Part shown: positions 24,427 to 33,497 of the stretch, piece after piece
How positions within the stretch are numbered: the first letter of the stretch is position 1
Layout: the number at the start of each line of letters is the position of its first letter
Origin: Lachnospiraceae bacterium UBA7076
GTDB taxonomy: Bacteria > Bacillota > Clostridia > Lachnospirales > Lachnospiraceae
Reading direction: 5' to 3'
NCBI GenBank assembly: GCA_002493625.1
Contig: DKZK01000010.1
Coordinates: 1 to 64,000 of the forward strand
DNA length: 64,000 nucleotides
Made by a program: the position numbers and the translations under genes
Notes under the pieces: model-generated
Told to the model about the DNA's origin: nothing
Seen by the model: the letters and a program-made list of their open reading frames with translations, nothing else
The model's database searches: none

Positions 24427-26469
24427 TCATTTCCCAAACACAAACGAAAAATAATCCGTATCTATCATCAAATCCGATATGTAAAGCCTGTTTTCCACCT
24501 CCTCTATCATTTGCTCCAGATAATAGCCCCCTGCATATTGTTCTCCTTCCAGATAAGTAATCTCCCCTGTGCCCGTATTATATTTTATTTTATCATTCAG
24601 AAAGCTATGATCTGCAAATATGACGAGAGGTTCCGAACCTGACAATATATCCCGTCCCGCAAGAAGTCTCGAATCAAAATCAACTCCAAGCAGGTTTAGC
24701 ACTGTCGGAAGCACATCAACGCTTGCGCAGGGCTTATCAATATATATGGGTTCTTCCATTCCCGCATTCCAAATTCCAAGACATGACCGGTGAAGCTCAA
24801 AAGCATCCTCCCCGGTTCTGCCGCCGGAAAGCTCATGATATGCATTTCCCGAAAGACCATAGGGATAGTGATCCGGCGTTACAATAAACAGTGTATCTTC
24901 AAGCCTTCCCGCCTCATCAAGCTTTTCTATAAGAAGCCCCAACGCCTTGTCAAGCTCCATCTGCCCCGCAATATATGCCACTGCTTCTTCGGAAAGTCCC
25001 ATATCCTTCGTAAGACGTTCCGCCTCCTCCCTGTTTTTTACACACATGGAATTATTCCTGTAATCATAAGGAAGATGTCCGCTGAAGGTCATAAAATAAA
25101 CATTGAATTTATCCTTATCAATAAATTCCTTATAAACAGCCTCCACCATATCAATATCCGAATACATTACATAGCATGGTATATCCAGACCGTAGCCTAT
25201 CGCCTTAAAATCATATCCCATATTGGCATGGGTTTTACTCCTGTCATAATAATAAAAATCAAAATCGTGATATGCAAAACTGTCATAGCCCTGCTCATTC
25301 AATATATTTCCCAAAGCATAGGGCTGATATGTGTCCGCAGACTTATAAAAGCTCCAGTCCGAGGAAGCAGGATACTGACTCAGACAATTTACATATTCAC
25401 CGTCAATGGTACTGTGATACCACATTGGATTATAGAAATTGTCAAATACAAACCCGTCGTTCATAAGCTTATAAAGCGTGGGCGTGCATATATCCGATAT
25501 TCCATATCTGCTTAAGCTCTCCGCAGTAACGAACACGATGTTATAATCCTGAAACATTCCCGTATATTTGTTTTTATATGAAGGCTCAGCCTTTGATAAA
25601 TATGCGGTAATATTTTTTAAATCCTCATCCTCCGTCCCGTCATACAATGTGGCAAAATCAATGCTATCATCAATTTGCTGTTCTGCTGATACTATGGGCG
25701 GCGTTTTCCCTTCTGCTTCTGCAAGCGCTGTGCCTGCAATGCCTGAGCAGACTGTTTCTTCATCATCAGCTTTATCATTGTAAACAGAATTTTCACCTGT
25801 ACTGCTGTCAGTTTCCTGCCCCTGTGACATTACAAATGTTTTCTTATCGTCCCCCTGTCCAAGGAGATACATTCCATCCCTCACTGTGGTAACTGCAACT
25901 CCAAGCTTATTCATTGAAAGCTCAAGGACATATTTATCATGGAAAAGATAATACGGGGAGTATGCATTCCTGCCATGAATATTGAGCGAAAGTACAGCAA
26001 GCACGAAAGCCAATATACAGCTCCCAAAGCCTGTAAGCTTCCCCTTAAGGTTTGTATTTTTTATGATATCCTTTACATTTAAAAAGATAATGCCTGCTAC
26101 CGGCAGCAAAAATGCAATAATCCACCCAATGTTTTCCCAAAGCTTATCAAACAAAACCGATTTAAAATTCATGGCGTTTTCCGCCCCGCCAATTGAAACA
26201 AGACTTAAAAATGTGTTAAAAATTTTAAAATAGATGAGCTGCGCCATATAATAAAATGAAAAAGCCACCACAACAGCGCATCCAACAAGCTTTCCGGCAA
26301 GTCTCGGCATTATATTTAAAAGCGTAAAAATTCCCATACCTGCCGCAACAGCAAAAAGCACAGGGTAAATAATAAATATGTCCATGGATTTATAAACAGA
26401 TATATGAAATATAAGCTCCAAGTATACAATTATAACGGAATATGTAATAAAACCAATCATTTTTTCCAA
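24427..26469 (-). CDS. LTA-synthase-like phosphoglycerol transferase / alkaline-phosphatase superfamily
   Basis: The 680-residue protein has an N-terminal membrane region of about five helices (residues 5-165), a Ser/Glu-rich linker (about 205-290) and an extracellular sulfatase-fold domain. Residues matching LtaS catalysis and metal binding are visible: Glu317 in VTAESLS, candidate nucleophile Thr354 in STIDGEY, His465 in TFSGHLPY, and Asp533-His534 in PDHYPYG. It may polymerise lipoteichoic acid or add phosphoglycerol or phosphoethanolamine to another surface polymer; substrate cannot be read from sequence. It is a single gene between the dinD remnant and the XRE gene. Confidence 0.88.
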   Translation of the reverse strand: MEKMIGFITYSVIIVYLELIFHISVYKSMDIFIIYPVLFAVAAGMGIFTLLNIMPRLAGKLVGCAVVVAFSFYYMAQLIYFKIFNTFLSLVSIGGAENAMNFKSVLFDKLWENIGWIIAFLLPVAGIIFLNVKDIIKNTNLKGKLTGFGSCILAFVLAVLSLNIHGRNAYSPYYLFHDKYVLELSMNKLGVAVTTVRDGMYLLGQGDDKKTFVMSQGQETDSSTGENSVYNDKADDEETVCSGIAGTALAEAEGKTPPIVSAEQQIDDSIDFATLYDGTEDEDLKNITAYLSKAEPSYKNKYTGMFQDYNIVFVTAESLSRYGISDICTPTLYKLMNDGFVFDNFYNPMWYHSTIDGEYVNCLSQYPASSDWSFYKSADTYQPYALGNILNEQGYDSFAYHDFDFYYYDRSKTHANMGYDFKAIGYGLDIPCYVMYSDIDMVEAVYKEFIDKDKFNVYFMTFSGHLPYDYRNNSMCVKNREEAERLTKDMGLSEEAVAYIAGQMELDKALGLLIEKLDEAGRLEDTLFIVTPDHYPYGLSGNAYHELSGGRTGEDAFELHRSCLGIWNAGMEEPIYIDKPCASVDVLPTVLNLLGVDFDSRLLAGRDILSGSEPLVIFADHSFLNDKIKYNTGTGEITYLEGEQYAGGYYLEQMIEEVENRLYISDLMIDTDYFSFVFGK

Positions 26470-26950
26470 TCCTTATATAAATTATCAATGATTTTACAGT
26501 TTATCATACAGGCGCAATCACAGCAATCCGTTTAATATAAAAAAAGGGTACTAACGGAGCAATACATGACACGCTTTGTCACATCTGCCATTTTCCACCT
26601 ATAAGCTTTAAAACACGCACAAGCTATTATAAGTGACTCCCCTCAGGCAGAACAAATCAAACAAAGACAATTCAAATTATTATAAAGTATCATTCCATTA
26701 GTACCCACTAATAAAATACAATATTTGCAACTACATTTCCATATTCTGCACGTGAAACGACAAATTATGAAAGTATTTGTAAAATTTTATTTTTGCGCAA
26801 TATTTTTTCTATAAAATTCAGATTTATTCCGCTACATTTCAAATATATTTCAATGTTACACGGATTTATTCTATTTCAGCTTGTTCATAGAACAATTTAA
26901 AATTGGTATGCTTACATTAAATTCTTGTAATAAGGAGTAATGGTTGAATT
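26470..26950. promoter_or_regulatory. Divergent intergenic region between LTA-synthase-like and XRE genes
   Basis: These 481 bp are AT-rich and carry no convincing ORF. They must hold promoters for both flanking genes. The one distinct element I see is GTGAAACGAC at 26752-26761, which also occurs in the agr promoter region. AAGGAG at 26932-26937 serves the XRE gene. Confidence 0.4.
26752..26761 (+). promoter_or_regulatory. GTGAAACGAC motif, copy 1 (possible AgrA site)
   Basis: This decamer occurs exactly again at 28185-28194 and, inverted with one mismatch, at 28305-28314, both in the agrBD/agrCA divergent promoter. Copy 1 lies 190 bp upstream of the XRE gene. A LytTR-type AgrA is the natural candidate binder; this is inference. 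Confidence 0.35.
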
Positions 26951-27280
26951 ATGTTAAGTATCGAAAACTTTGGCAGAAATGTTAAAAAGAGGCGGAACAA
27001 TCTTGGAATACCGCAATATGAACTGGCAGAAAGGCTTGATATATCTCCAAATCATTTATCTTCCCTTGAAACCGGAAAAACAAAGCCAAGCTTTGATTTA
27101 CTTTGCAAACTGTGCATTGAGCTTAACGTGCCGCCTGATTATCTTATGCTTGGAAGCATGCACTCAAACAATGTGCCACAAAATATTGTAGATAAGCTTA
27201 AGCTTTGCTCAAATGATACACTTTATGCTGTAGACGGAATTATAGATATTCTTATTGAGAAGCAGAACCGACAGTTGTAA
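26951..27280 (+). CDS. XRE-family HTH regulator beside the agr locus
   Basis: The 109-residue product has an N-terminal Cro/C1 helix-turn-helix (about 7-65, with YELAERLDISPNHLSSLETGKTKPS) and a short C-terminal helical tail with no recognisable ligand domain. The SD AAGGAG is 13 nt from the ATG, rather long. An ATG at 26940 in another frame, better spaced, opens a five-codon ORF (MVELC) that overlaps this start, so translational coupling is possible. The target is unknown; location suggests regulation in or around the agr locus. Confidence 0.88.
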   Translation: MLSIENFGRNVKKRRNNLGIPQYELAERLDISPNHLSSLETGKTKPSFDLLCKLCIELNVPPDYLMLGSMHSNNVPQNIVDKLKLCSNDTLYAVDGIIDILIEKQNRQL

Positions 27281-27357
27281 GGACTGTCTCATAAAAATCT
27301 TTCGTTCTAAAAAAGCGCTAATGGGAACTACACTTATAATTATTTTAATATACAGTT

Positions 27358-27954
27358 TTAAGTGTAATGATACTTTTTTATTGTTTTTTGTTTCAACAGC
27401 CTTGGAATGCACACTATCAGCGCAAGAGCTCCTGCAGTAGTTCCGATAGACAGACAAACTGCAAAGGAGTGATAACCTGCTATTGTACATAATATGTAAA
27501 GCAGGAACAGCACACAGACATTTCTCCTTGCAAGAAGTCTGTACCGCCTTTTCTCCTCCATATCCAGCCGCCTGTTTTCCGAATCAATCGGACTTAAAAT
27601 AAAAACTCCTGCTGCAGAGACAGCCGTAACAATTCCAACGAACAATCCGTTTTGTACTATAGTTGAGTAAACAAAGCATATTGCAAGCACAGCTGACGAA
27701 ATACACATACATCCAAACGGTGTTTTTGCATGAAAGCCGCCTGAATACCTCCTTACCGCAAGCAGTACCGTCAGAAGCAGCAGGCCCTTCACAAAGTATC
27801 CTATTATTCCGCACACTATAAGAAATGCCCCAAGAGGAATGGAGGTGAACATAAGATTATATGCTGCGTATTCATACAGCTCCCTATCTTCCTCCTCCAC
27901 AGCTTTTTTTAATATCAGCCAGTCCACAATATGCCTGCTGACATAAGACAGCAT
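27358..27954 (-). CDS. agrB: AgrB-type accessory gene regulator peptidase
   Basis: AgrB is a membrane cysteine endopeptidase that cleaves and cyclises the AgrD precursor. The 198-residue product has about five to six TM segments and the family signature RRYSGGFHAKTPFGCM, carrying the catalytic His and, 7 residues on, Cys. Its ATG overlaps the agrD stop (TAATG), showing coupling. The gene runs opposite to agrCA and ends convergent with the XRE gene. Confidence 0.95.
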   Translation of the reverse strand: MLSYVSRHIVDWLILKKAVEEEDRELYEYAAYNLMFTSIPLGAFLIVCGIIGYFVKGLLLLTVLLAVRRYSGGFHAKTPFGCMCISSAVLAICFVYSTIVQNGLFVGIVTAVSAAGVFILSPIDSENRRLDMEEKRRYRLLARRNVCVLFLLYILCTIAGYHSFAVCLSIGTTAGALALIVCIPRLLKQKTIKKYHYT

Positions 27955-28103
27955 TATTTACGAAAACGCTCAAGCCCTGCAGGGGTTTTCGCCTGATAAG
28001 AAAGAAAACTTCCTGCTGAGTTTGCACTGTGCTTAAGCTCCCTTGTAAATAAACCTGCAAGCTTTTCTGCTGCCTTATTTTTTCTTTCCTTTTTTTCCAC
28101 CAT
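27954..28103 (-). CDS. agrD: AgrD-like autoinducer precursor, serine in place of cysteine
   Basis: A 49-codon gene with a perfect AGGAGG upstream and a stop overlapping the agrB ATG. The product has a Lys/Glu-rich amphipathic N-terminus (residues about 1-25), then SAGSFLSYQAKTPAGLERF. The YQAKTP part fits the charged, Pro-containing C-terminal tail that AgrB removes in this family. There is no Cys anywhere, so the ring residue must be a Ser. By alignment with five-residue rings of known AIPs, residues 32-36 (SFLSY) are the best candidate lactone ring. The ring assignment is inference; the gene itself is well supported by context. Confidence 0.88.
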   Translation of the reverse strand: MVEKKERKNKAAEKLAGLFTRELKHSANSAGSFLSYQAKTPAGLERFRK

Positions 28104-28392
28104 ATTTCCTCCTTCTGTGTATGTTACCCATTAGCGCCTATAAAAAGAATATAATAAAAAAAAACAATTTTCTACGCTTTACAAGTGAAACGACGTAAAA
28201 TGAGGTTTTTTGTCGTTTTTTTTATTTCAAAAATCCTTTTTTTAATTTTACAAAAAATTTTAAGCAAAAATTGCACTTTTTTTCGACATAAATCGCACAT
28301 TTTCGTCTTTTCACTTTACTGTATTGTATTTTACTTTTTAAGTATGTAAAATGTAAATACCACAAAATTATATGATAAGGGTTGGGAGAATT
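28104..28392. promoter_or_regulatory. Divergent agrDB / agrCA control region
   Basis: These 289 bp are very AT-rich and separate agrD (leftward) from agrC (rightward). GTGAAACGAC lies at 28185-28194, and its inverse with one mismatch (GTCTTTTCAC) at 28305-28314. The motif therefore faces each gene pair in the same relative orientation. Rightward of the second copy, TTTTCACTTTA and TTTTACTTTTTA are 21 bp apart, a spacing expected for a LytTR direct-repeat site. I cannot assign -35 and -10 boxes securely. Confidence 0.45.
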
Positions 28393-29703
28393 ATGGAACG
28401 GATAATAGTTTATGCAATTATATACATTGTTCAGGGAATGATCGCCTATTTCTATCTGAGCAGAATGTTTGTGCAGCGGAAAAACAACCGCTTTGCTTTT
28501 CTTTGCTATTTTTTTACATACTTTGTGCAGTATATTACCTTCTTTTTTAATATTGTTCTTTTGAATGTTACCATGTTTTTAATTATGAATTTTTTGCTTA
28601 TATTGCTTTGCTACAAAACAAATGTATTTAATGCACTGTTTAATTCATTAATAATGACCTGCTTTATGTCCCTTTCCGAATACTGTATATTAAATTTTAT
28701 AGGTGGTATTATCCAGACAACAACAGATGTTTTAGATTTGGGATACCCGCAAATTATTATATTTTTCATTTCAAATAAGTTTTTATACTGGCTGCTGCTG
28801 TATATTGTTACTAAAATTACTGATTTTTCAAACAAAAAAATAATAATTGACAACTCGACAATCCTGCTGACGCTCTTTCCCATTTTCTCTTTTATTATGT
28901 TTATAATACTACATATCATAAACATATCCAACAGCCTGACAAGAGTGTCCGAATATCTTTTCGTTGTTATTGATTTTTTTCTTATTCTTTGCAATGTATT
29001 TATTATATGGCTCTATGATTATAATCTGTCGCAGCATGATATGCTGACAAAACTTAAGCTTGAGCATCAGCATAGAAAGGACGCCGAAAATTATGATAAG
29101 CTTATGACACAGCATAATGAGAATCAAAAAATTTTAATACATGATATTAAAAATCATCTGCAAACCATATATTCGCTAAACATGGATAAAAATTACAAGC
29201 AGGCAAATTCCTATTTATCCAATCTTTTGAATGCGCCTGTACTTACACATACATATGAACCAACCAACTCCCATAACTTAAATTTACTTTTATCAAGATA
29301 TATAAAAATATGTGATGATAAGAACATTACATTTAATATAAATGCGCGAAATACGGACATAAGCTATATGAAACTGGAAGATGTCACTGCACTTTTCTGT
29401 AACCTGATTGATAATGCCATTGAGGCTGCCGAAAAAACGGAGCATGCCCATATCAGTTTACATATACAGGACAGTGAAAACAACACCCGCACCGTCATAA
29501 CGGTCATTAATTCAAGCAGCCAGGCGCCTGTTATCGAAAACAATCATTTTCGTACATTGAAACCTGACCCATATATGCATGGTATAGGTACCTATAGTCT
29601 GCAACGGGTTATAGATAAATATAACGGTGACTCCGAAACCTATTATCTTGAAGATGAAAAAGAATTTCACACAGTTATTTTACTGCGCCATAAGGAGGTA
29701 TAA
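28393..29703 (+). CDS. agrC: AgrC-type sensor histidine kinase
   Basis: The 436-residue receptor kinase has an N-terminal region of about six TM helices (residues 1-210). The phospho-acceptor motif HDIKNH follows (His250), then a GHKL ATPase domain with N-box NLIDNAIEAA and G-box GIGTYSLQRV. It should sense the cyclic peptide made by AgrBD and phosphorylate the next gene's product. The start at 28393 has GGGAG 4 nt upstream; an in-frame ATG at 28372 lacks a site. A perfect AAGGAGG for agrA lies in its last codons. Confidence 0.95.
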   Translation: MERIIVYAIIYIVQGMIAYFYLSRMFVQRKNNRFAFLCYFFTYFVQYITFFFNIVLLNVTMFLIMNFLLILLCYKTNVFNALFNSLIMTCFMSLSEYCILNFIGGIIQTTTDVLDLGYPQIIIFFISNKFLYWLLLYIVTKITDFSNKKIIIDNSTILLTLFPIFSFIMFIILHIINISNSLTRVSEYLFVVIDFFLILCNVFIIWLYDYNLSQHDMLTKLKLEHQHRKDAENYDKLMTQHNENQKILIHDIKNHLQTIYSLNMDKNYKQANSYLSNLLNAPVLTHTYEPTNSHNLNLLLSRYIKICDDKNITFNINARNTDISYMKLEDVTALFCNLIDNAIEAAEKTEHAHISLHIQDSENNTRTVITVINSSSQAPVIENNHFRTLKPDPYMHGIGTYSLQRVIDKYNGDSETYYLEDEKEFHTVILLRHKEV

Positions 29704-29707
29704 ATTT

Positions 29708-30418
29708 ATGTTAAACTTTGCCATATGTGATGATGATTTTGATTTTTGTAACGAGTTGAAAAAATATGTTACAGAATATTTTTCCGACAAAAAACTTGAA
29801 GCACCTAACATATCTATATTTCACTCAAGCGAGGATATACTTTCATCGTCTGAAATATTTGATATTGCTTTTCTCGACGTTGAAATGTCGGGTCTTTCCG
29901 GTATTCATGCAGGAAAAGAGCTTACAAAAAGAAACAAACATATGATTTTTTTCATTATTACGTCTTTTGAGGATTATCTGGATGAGGCGCTCCGTTTTCA
30001 TGCTTTTCGTTATCTCTCAAAGCCCCTCGACAAAAGCCGGCTGTTTCGTAATCTGGACGATGCCATGCACCTTTACAGCACAACGTCCACAAAAATACCA
30101 ATTGAAACAAAGAAGGGTGTACACATGATATTATCATCAGACATTATTATGGTGGAAGCGAGATTCGGCAACGTAATTATATATACGCCAAATGAAATAT
30201 ACTACACCACAACGAAGATAAATGTATGGGATTCACGCCTGCCTGAAATAAACTTTTTCCGCTGTCACCGAAGCTTTATCGTGAACTTTAATTATGTAAA
30301 CTTTTTTGATAACTCTCTTATTCACTTACATAATAATAAATATAAAGCATATCTGACGGTCCGCAAATACAGCCAGTTTAAACATGAATATTTTGTGTTT
30401 CTGGAGCATTTCGGATAA
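29708..30418 (+). CDS. agrA: AgrA-type LytTR response regulator
   Basis: The 236-residue product has a receiver domain (acidic pocket CDDD near residue 8, phospho-site Asp57 in FLDVEMSG, switch Lys in YLSKPLDK). A LytTR DNA-binding domain follows (about 135-236, with CHRSFIVNFNYV). Start at 29708 overlaps the SD region of agrC's end; the gene is 4 bp after agrC. It would bind direct repeats upstream of its targets, probably including agrBD. Confidence 0.95.
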   Translation: MLNFAICDDDFDFCNELKKYVTEYFSDKKLEAPNISIFHSSEDILSSSEIFDIAFLDVEMSGLSGIHAGKELTKRNKHMIFFIITSFEDYLDEALRFHAFRYLSKPLDKSRLFRNLDDAMHLYSTTSTKIPIETKKGVHMILSSDIIMVEARFGNVIIYTPNEIYYTTTKINVWDSRLPEINFFRCHRSFIVNFNYVNFFDNSLIHLHNNKYKAYLTVRKYSQFKHEYFVFLEHFG

Positions 30419-30505
30419 AACCTTGCTTACCGGTCATTTTCACAAGGCTTGTTTTTACCTGTATTTTATTTTATAATTTAGTAAATATAAAGGCAGGTGA
30501 TGTTT

Positions 30506-31324
30506 ATGTCAGAGGTTTATTCCGATTTTGCTCTTGTTTATGACAGACTTATGGACAACATTCCGTATGATGAATGGTTCCATTATATCAGACTTTTACT
30601 TGAAGAATTTAATATTAAGAGCGGCATAATTGCCGAGCTTGGCTGCGGTACGGGAAATATTACCGAGCGGCTTGCTGCGGCAGGCTACGACATGATAGGC
30701 ATAGACAGCTCTCCTGCCATGCTGGATATTGCAAAAAAAAAGAATGAGGCAAACGGCTCATCGACATTATATCTTAATCAGGATATGAGGGAATTTGAGC
30801 TTTACGGCACTGTATCCGCCATCATAAGCGTATGCGACAGCATTAATTATATTCTTGACAAAAAAGAGCTTACGGAGGTTTTCAGGCTTGTAAACAATTA
30901 TCTTGACCCCAAAGGCATATTTATATTTGATTTTAACACACGCCATTATTATCTTGATATTGTTGCAGACGCCACCATAGCGGAGGACAGGGAGGATATA
31001 AGCTTTATCTGGGACAATCTTTATGATGCGGAAGAAGATATAAATGAATTATATTTAAGCCTTTTTATCAAGGCTGATAATATTGATAGTATATTTGATG
31101 ATGAGGCTTCAGCGGCCGGTCAGCCGAACTACAGGAGCGATGATAATTTATACAGAAAATATGAGGAGCTTCATCTTCAAAAGGGATATACTCTTAGTGA
31201 AATGCTTGATATCGTCAAGGATTCCGGGCTGGAGCTTGTATGTGCATATGACGCATTTACAAAAAATCCTGCTGCCGAAAGCAGCGAACGTGTCTACATA
31301 ATTGCAAGAGAATGCGGAAAATAA
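30506..31324 (+). CDS. Class I SAM-dependent methyltransferase
   Basis: The 272-residue protein has SAM motif I AELGCGTGNITERLA near residue 40, motif II GIDSSPAMLDIA, and a post-motif Asp region with CDSINYI. It opens MSEVYSDFALVYDRLMD, typical of a small-molecule methyltransferase clade in Firmicutes (YqeM-like). I start at the ATG at 30506, after AGGTGA. It lies just before hslO; substrate unknown. Confidence 0.88.
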   Translation: MSEVYSDFALVYDRLMDNIPYDEWFHYIRLLLEEFNIKSGIIAELGCGTGNITERLAAAGYDMIGIDSSPAMLDIAKKKNEANGSSTLYLNQDMREFELYGTVSAIISVCDSINYILDKKELTEVFRLVNNYLDPKGIFIFDFNTRHYYLDIVADATIAEDREDISFIWDNLYDAEEDINELYLSLFIKADNIDSIFDDEASAAGQPNYRSDDNLYRKYEELHLQKGYTLSEMLDIVKDSGLELVCAYDAFTKNPAAESSERVYIIARECGK

Positions 31325-31352
31325 GCTGCGTCTTATTTCAGGAGGTTTTATT

Positions 31353-32216
31353 ATGATGTCCGATTATATAGTGCGGGGAATGGCGGCAAACAATCAGGTG
31401 AGATTTTTTGCATGCCGTTCCACGGAAACAGTTGAAAAGGCAAGAATAACCCATGGTACCAGCCCCGTTGTGACAAATGCCCTTGGCAGGCTTTTGACAG
31501 GAGGCGCTTTAATGGGCGCCATGTGCAAAAATGATGCCGATAAGCTTACCATTCGTATCCAATGTCAGGGTCCCATACAGGGATTACTTGTAACTTCCGA
31601 TTCAAAAGGAAATGTGAAGGGTTATGTAAGCGAAACCGATGTTATGCTGCCTGCAAGGGACGTTGCAAAGGCAGTCGACCTTGGCGTGATGAGCGTCATA
31701 AAGGATATAGGGCTCAAAGAGCCCTATATAGGACAGACACACCTTGTAAGCAGTGAGATTGCCGAGGATTTAACTTATTATTTTGTAACAAGCGAGCAGA
31801 TACCCTCGTCGGTTGCGTTGGGCGTTCTCCTTGATGATAACGCGGCAGTAAGCATGGCGGGCGGATTTATAATACAGCTTATGCCCTTTGCAGAGGAAGC
31901 AGTTATAAGCTTTCTTGAAAACAGACTTAAGGAGATTTCCTTTACCGTAATGCTTGAAAAAGGGTTATCCGTTGAGGACATCATAAAAAATATATTTGAC
32001 GGTTATGACGTAGCAATCACTGACACACTTCCCATGGCGTATATGTGTGATTGCAGCAAGGAGCGTGTTGAGAAGGCGGTCATAAGCCTTGGAAGAAAAG
32101 AGATTGCGGACATGATTGAGGAGGGAAAGCCCATCGAGGTTGTATGTGATTTTTGCAGAACAAAATATACATTTTCCACGGATGAGCTTATTAAATTTCT
32201 TACCTTAAAAAAATAA
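31353..32216 (+). CDS. hslO: Redox-regulated chaperone Hsp33
   Basis: Hsp33 is a holdase activated by oxidation and unfolding. The 288-residue product matches the family throughout: the N-terminal domain (SDYIVRGMAANNQVRFFAC), GGFIIQLMP in the middle, and the zinc-binding tetrad CxC (CDCS) plus CxxC (VCDFCRTKY) at the C-terminus. Start at 31353 follows GGAGG; a second ATG adjoins it. It is 28 bp after the methyltransferase, which suggests one transcript. Confidence 0.97.
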   Translation: MMSDYIVRGMAANNQVRFFACRSTETVEKARITHGTSPVVTNALGRLLTGGALMGAMCKNDADKLTIRIQCQGPIQGLLVTSDSKGNVKGYVSETDVMLPARDVAKAVDLGVMSVIKDIGLKEPYIGQTHLVSSEIAEDLTYYFVTSEQIPSSVALGVLLDDNAAVSMAGGFIIQLMPFAEEAVISFLENRLKEISFTVMLEKGLSVEDIIKNIFDGYDVAITDTLPMAYMCDCSKERVEKAVISLGRKEIADMIEEGKPIEVVCDFCRTKYTFSTDELIKFLTLKK

Positions 32217-32221
32217 TAAAC

Positions 32222-32245
32222 AAGGGGCTGTCGCAACAGCCCCTT
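32222..32245. terminator. Bidirectional hairpin between hslO and hydE
   Basis: A perfect 10-bp GC-rich stem (AAGGGGCTGT/ACAGCCCCTT) with the loop CGCA lies between two convergent genes. The stem contains GGCTGTCGCA, the start of the hairpin family found at 38,311 and elsewhere, in a shortened form. No long T-run follows on either strand. Confidence 0.65.
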
Positions 32246-32285
32246 GGCAAATATGCGTTGTACAATATAAGCCTGATATATTATG

Positions 32286-33323
32286 TCAACTTACATAATC
32301 TCCTCTGTCAACAACAAGCCGATATCCTATATTTTCCACGTTTTTCCTAAGTTCATCTATGCACTCGGCGGCTTCGTCGCCGGTGCTTATTTTATTGTCA
32401 TACAAATCATAATCTTTTCTATGGCTTAAAGGTGATAAATTCGGCATAATGACATTTGCTCCTGCCAGCATCCCCCGCTCTCTTCCGTCGAGGGCAGCTG
32501 TCCCAAGCGCTGTTGTTGCAGGAAGAAGCACCCTTGGAAACATAATCCTTAATATTGCCAGCAAAAAAAGTGTAAGCGGGATGCTTCCTCCCCTTTCATT
32601 TGCAAAGACCGTATCATGATGGGGAATAAACGGTCCTATGCCAATCATATGCGGTTCAAGCTCCTTTAAAAATTCCAGATCATCAGCAAGATGTTCAAAT
32701 GTTTGCCCGGGTGTACCTACCATAAAGCCCGCACCCACCTGAAATCCAAGCCCCTTTAAATAAAACAGACATTGCTTTCGGTTTTCAAGACTCATGTTAT
32801 CAGGATGAAGCATTTTATAGTGCTCCCCGTTTGCCGTCTCATGCCTTAAAAGATATCTGTCAGCGCCTGCCTCCTTCAGTCTTTTGTAGCTTTCATATGA
32901 CCGTTCCCCAATTGATAACGTAACCGCACAATCAGGATATTTTCCTTTTATTGTTGATATTATGTCAACTAAAATATCATCTGTAAAATATGCATCTTCC
33001 CCGCCCTGCAGCACAAAGGTCCGAAAGCCCAAATCATATCCGCACATGCAGCATTCCAATATCTCATTTTTTGAAAGCCTGTATCTTTTTGCAGTCTTAC
33101 AGGCGGAATTTATGCCGCAATAAAAACATCCATTACGACAATAATTTGTAAATTCGATAAGTCCCCGAATATACACTTTATTACCATAATGCATACCTCT
33201 AAGCTGCCTTGCCCTCGCCATGAGCGTTTCCCTTATATTTTCATCCTCATAACGGCTTATTAGTTTTACATATTCGTCATGTGTAAGTGTTTCACCAAAA
33301 ATAAGCTTTTCAATTTCATTCAT
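32286..33323 (-). CDS. hydE: [FeFe]-hydrogenase H-cluster radical SAM maturase HydE
   Basis: HydE is a radical SAM enzyme that helps build the H-cluster. The 345-residue product has the CX3CX2C cluster motif at C62, C66, C69 (FTNYCRNGCFYCGI), then LQGGEDAYF and GFMVGTPGQT, and ends near a second Cys-poor region. Strong identity to HydE over biotin-synthase-like relatives is suggested by RGLIEFTNYC. HydF, HydG and hydrogenase are not in the window. Confidence 0.93.
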   Translation of the reverse strand: MNEIEKLIFGETLTHDEYVKLISRYEDENIRETLMARARQLRGMHYGNKVYIRGLIEFTNYCRNGCFYCGINSACKTAKRYRLSKNEILECCMCGYDLGFRTFVLQGGEDAYFTDDILVDIISTIKGKYPDCAVTLSIGERSYESYKRLKEAGADRYLLRHETANGEHYKMLHPDNMSLENRKQCLFYLKGLGFQVGAGFMVGTPGQTFEHLADDLEFLKELEPHMIGIGPFIPHHDTVFANERGGSIPLTLFLLAILRIMFPRVLLPATTALGTAALDGRERGMLAGANVIMPNLSPLSHRKDYDLYDNKISTGDEAAECIDELRKNVENIGYRLVVDRGDYVS

Positions 33324-33445
33324 ATCTTTAACTGCTATCCGTATACTTTTGACTGTTTAACTTTATATGCAGTTTTATTATACCGCCGGCAGCTCCGCAA
33401 ATCAACGGCTACTTCGCGGGGCCCTTATGTTCCACGCTTTGGAGA

Positions 33446-33473
33446 TTGCATTTTGTCAATCACTCTGTATAAT
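33446..33473 (+). promoter_or_regulatory. Promoter of the acetyltransferase gene
   Basis: TTGCAT (33446-33451) and a perfect TATAAT (33468-33473) are 16 bp apart, 24 bp before the start codon at 33498. Confidence 0.6.
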
Positions 33474-33497
33474 GAAAGCAGAAAGAGGAGAAAGCGT

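Noticed and set aside
27209..27490. 93-codon minus-strand reading frame overlapping XRE and agrB ends
   Set aside because: It overlaps two well-supported genes and resembles nothing known.
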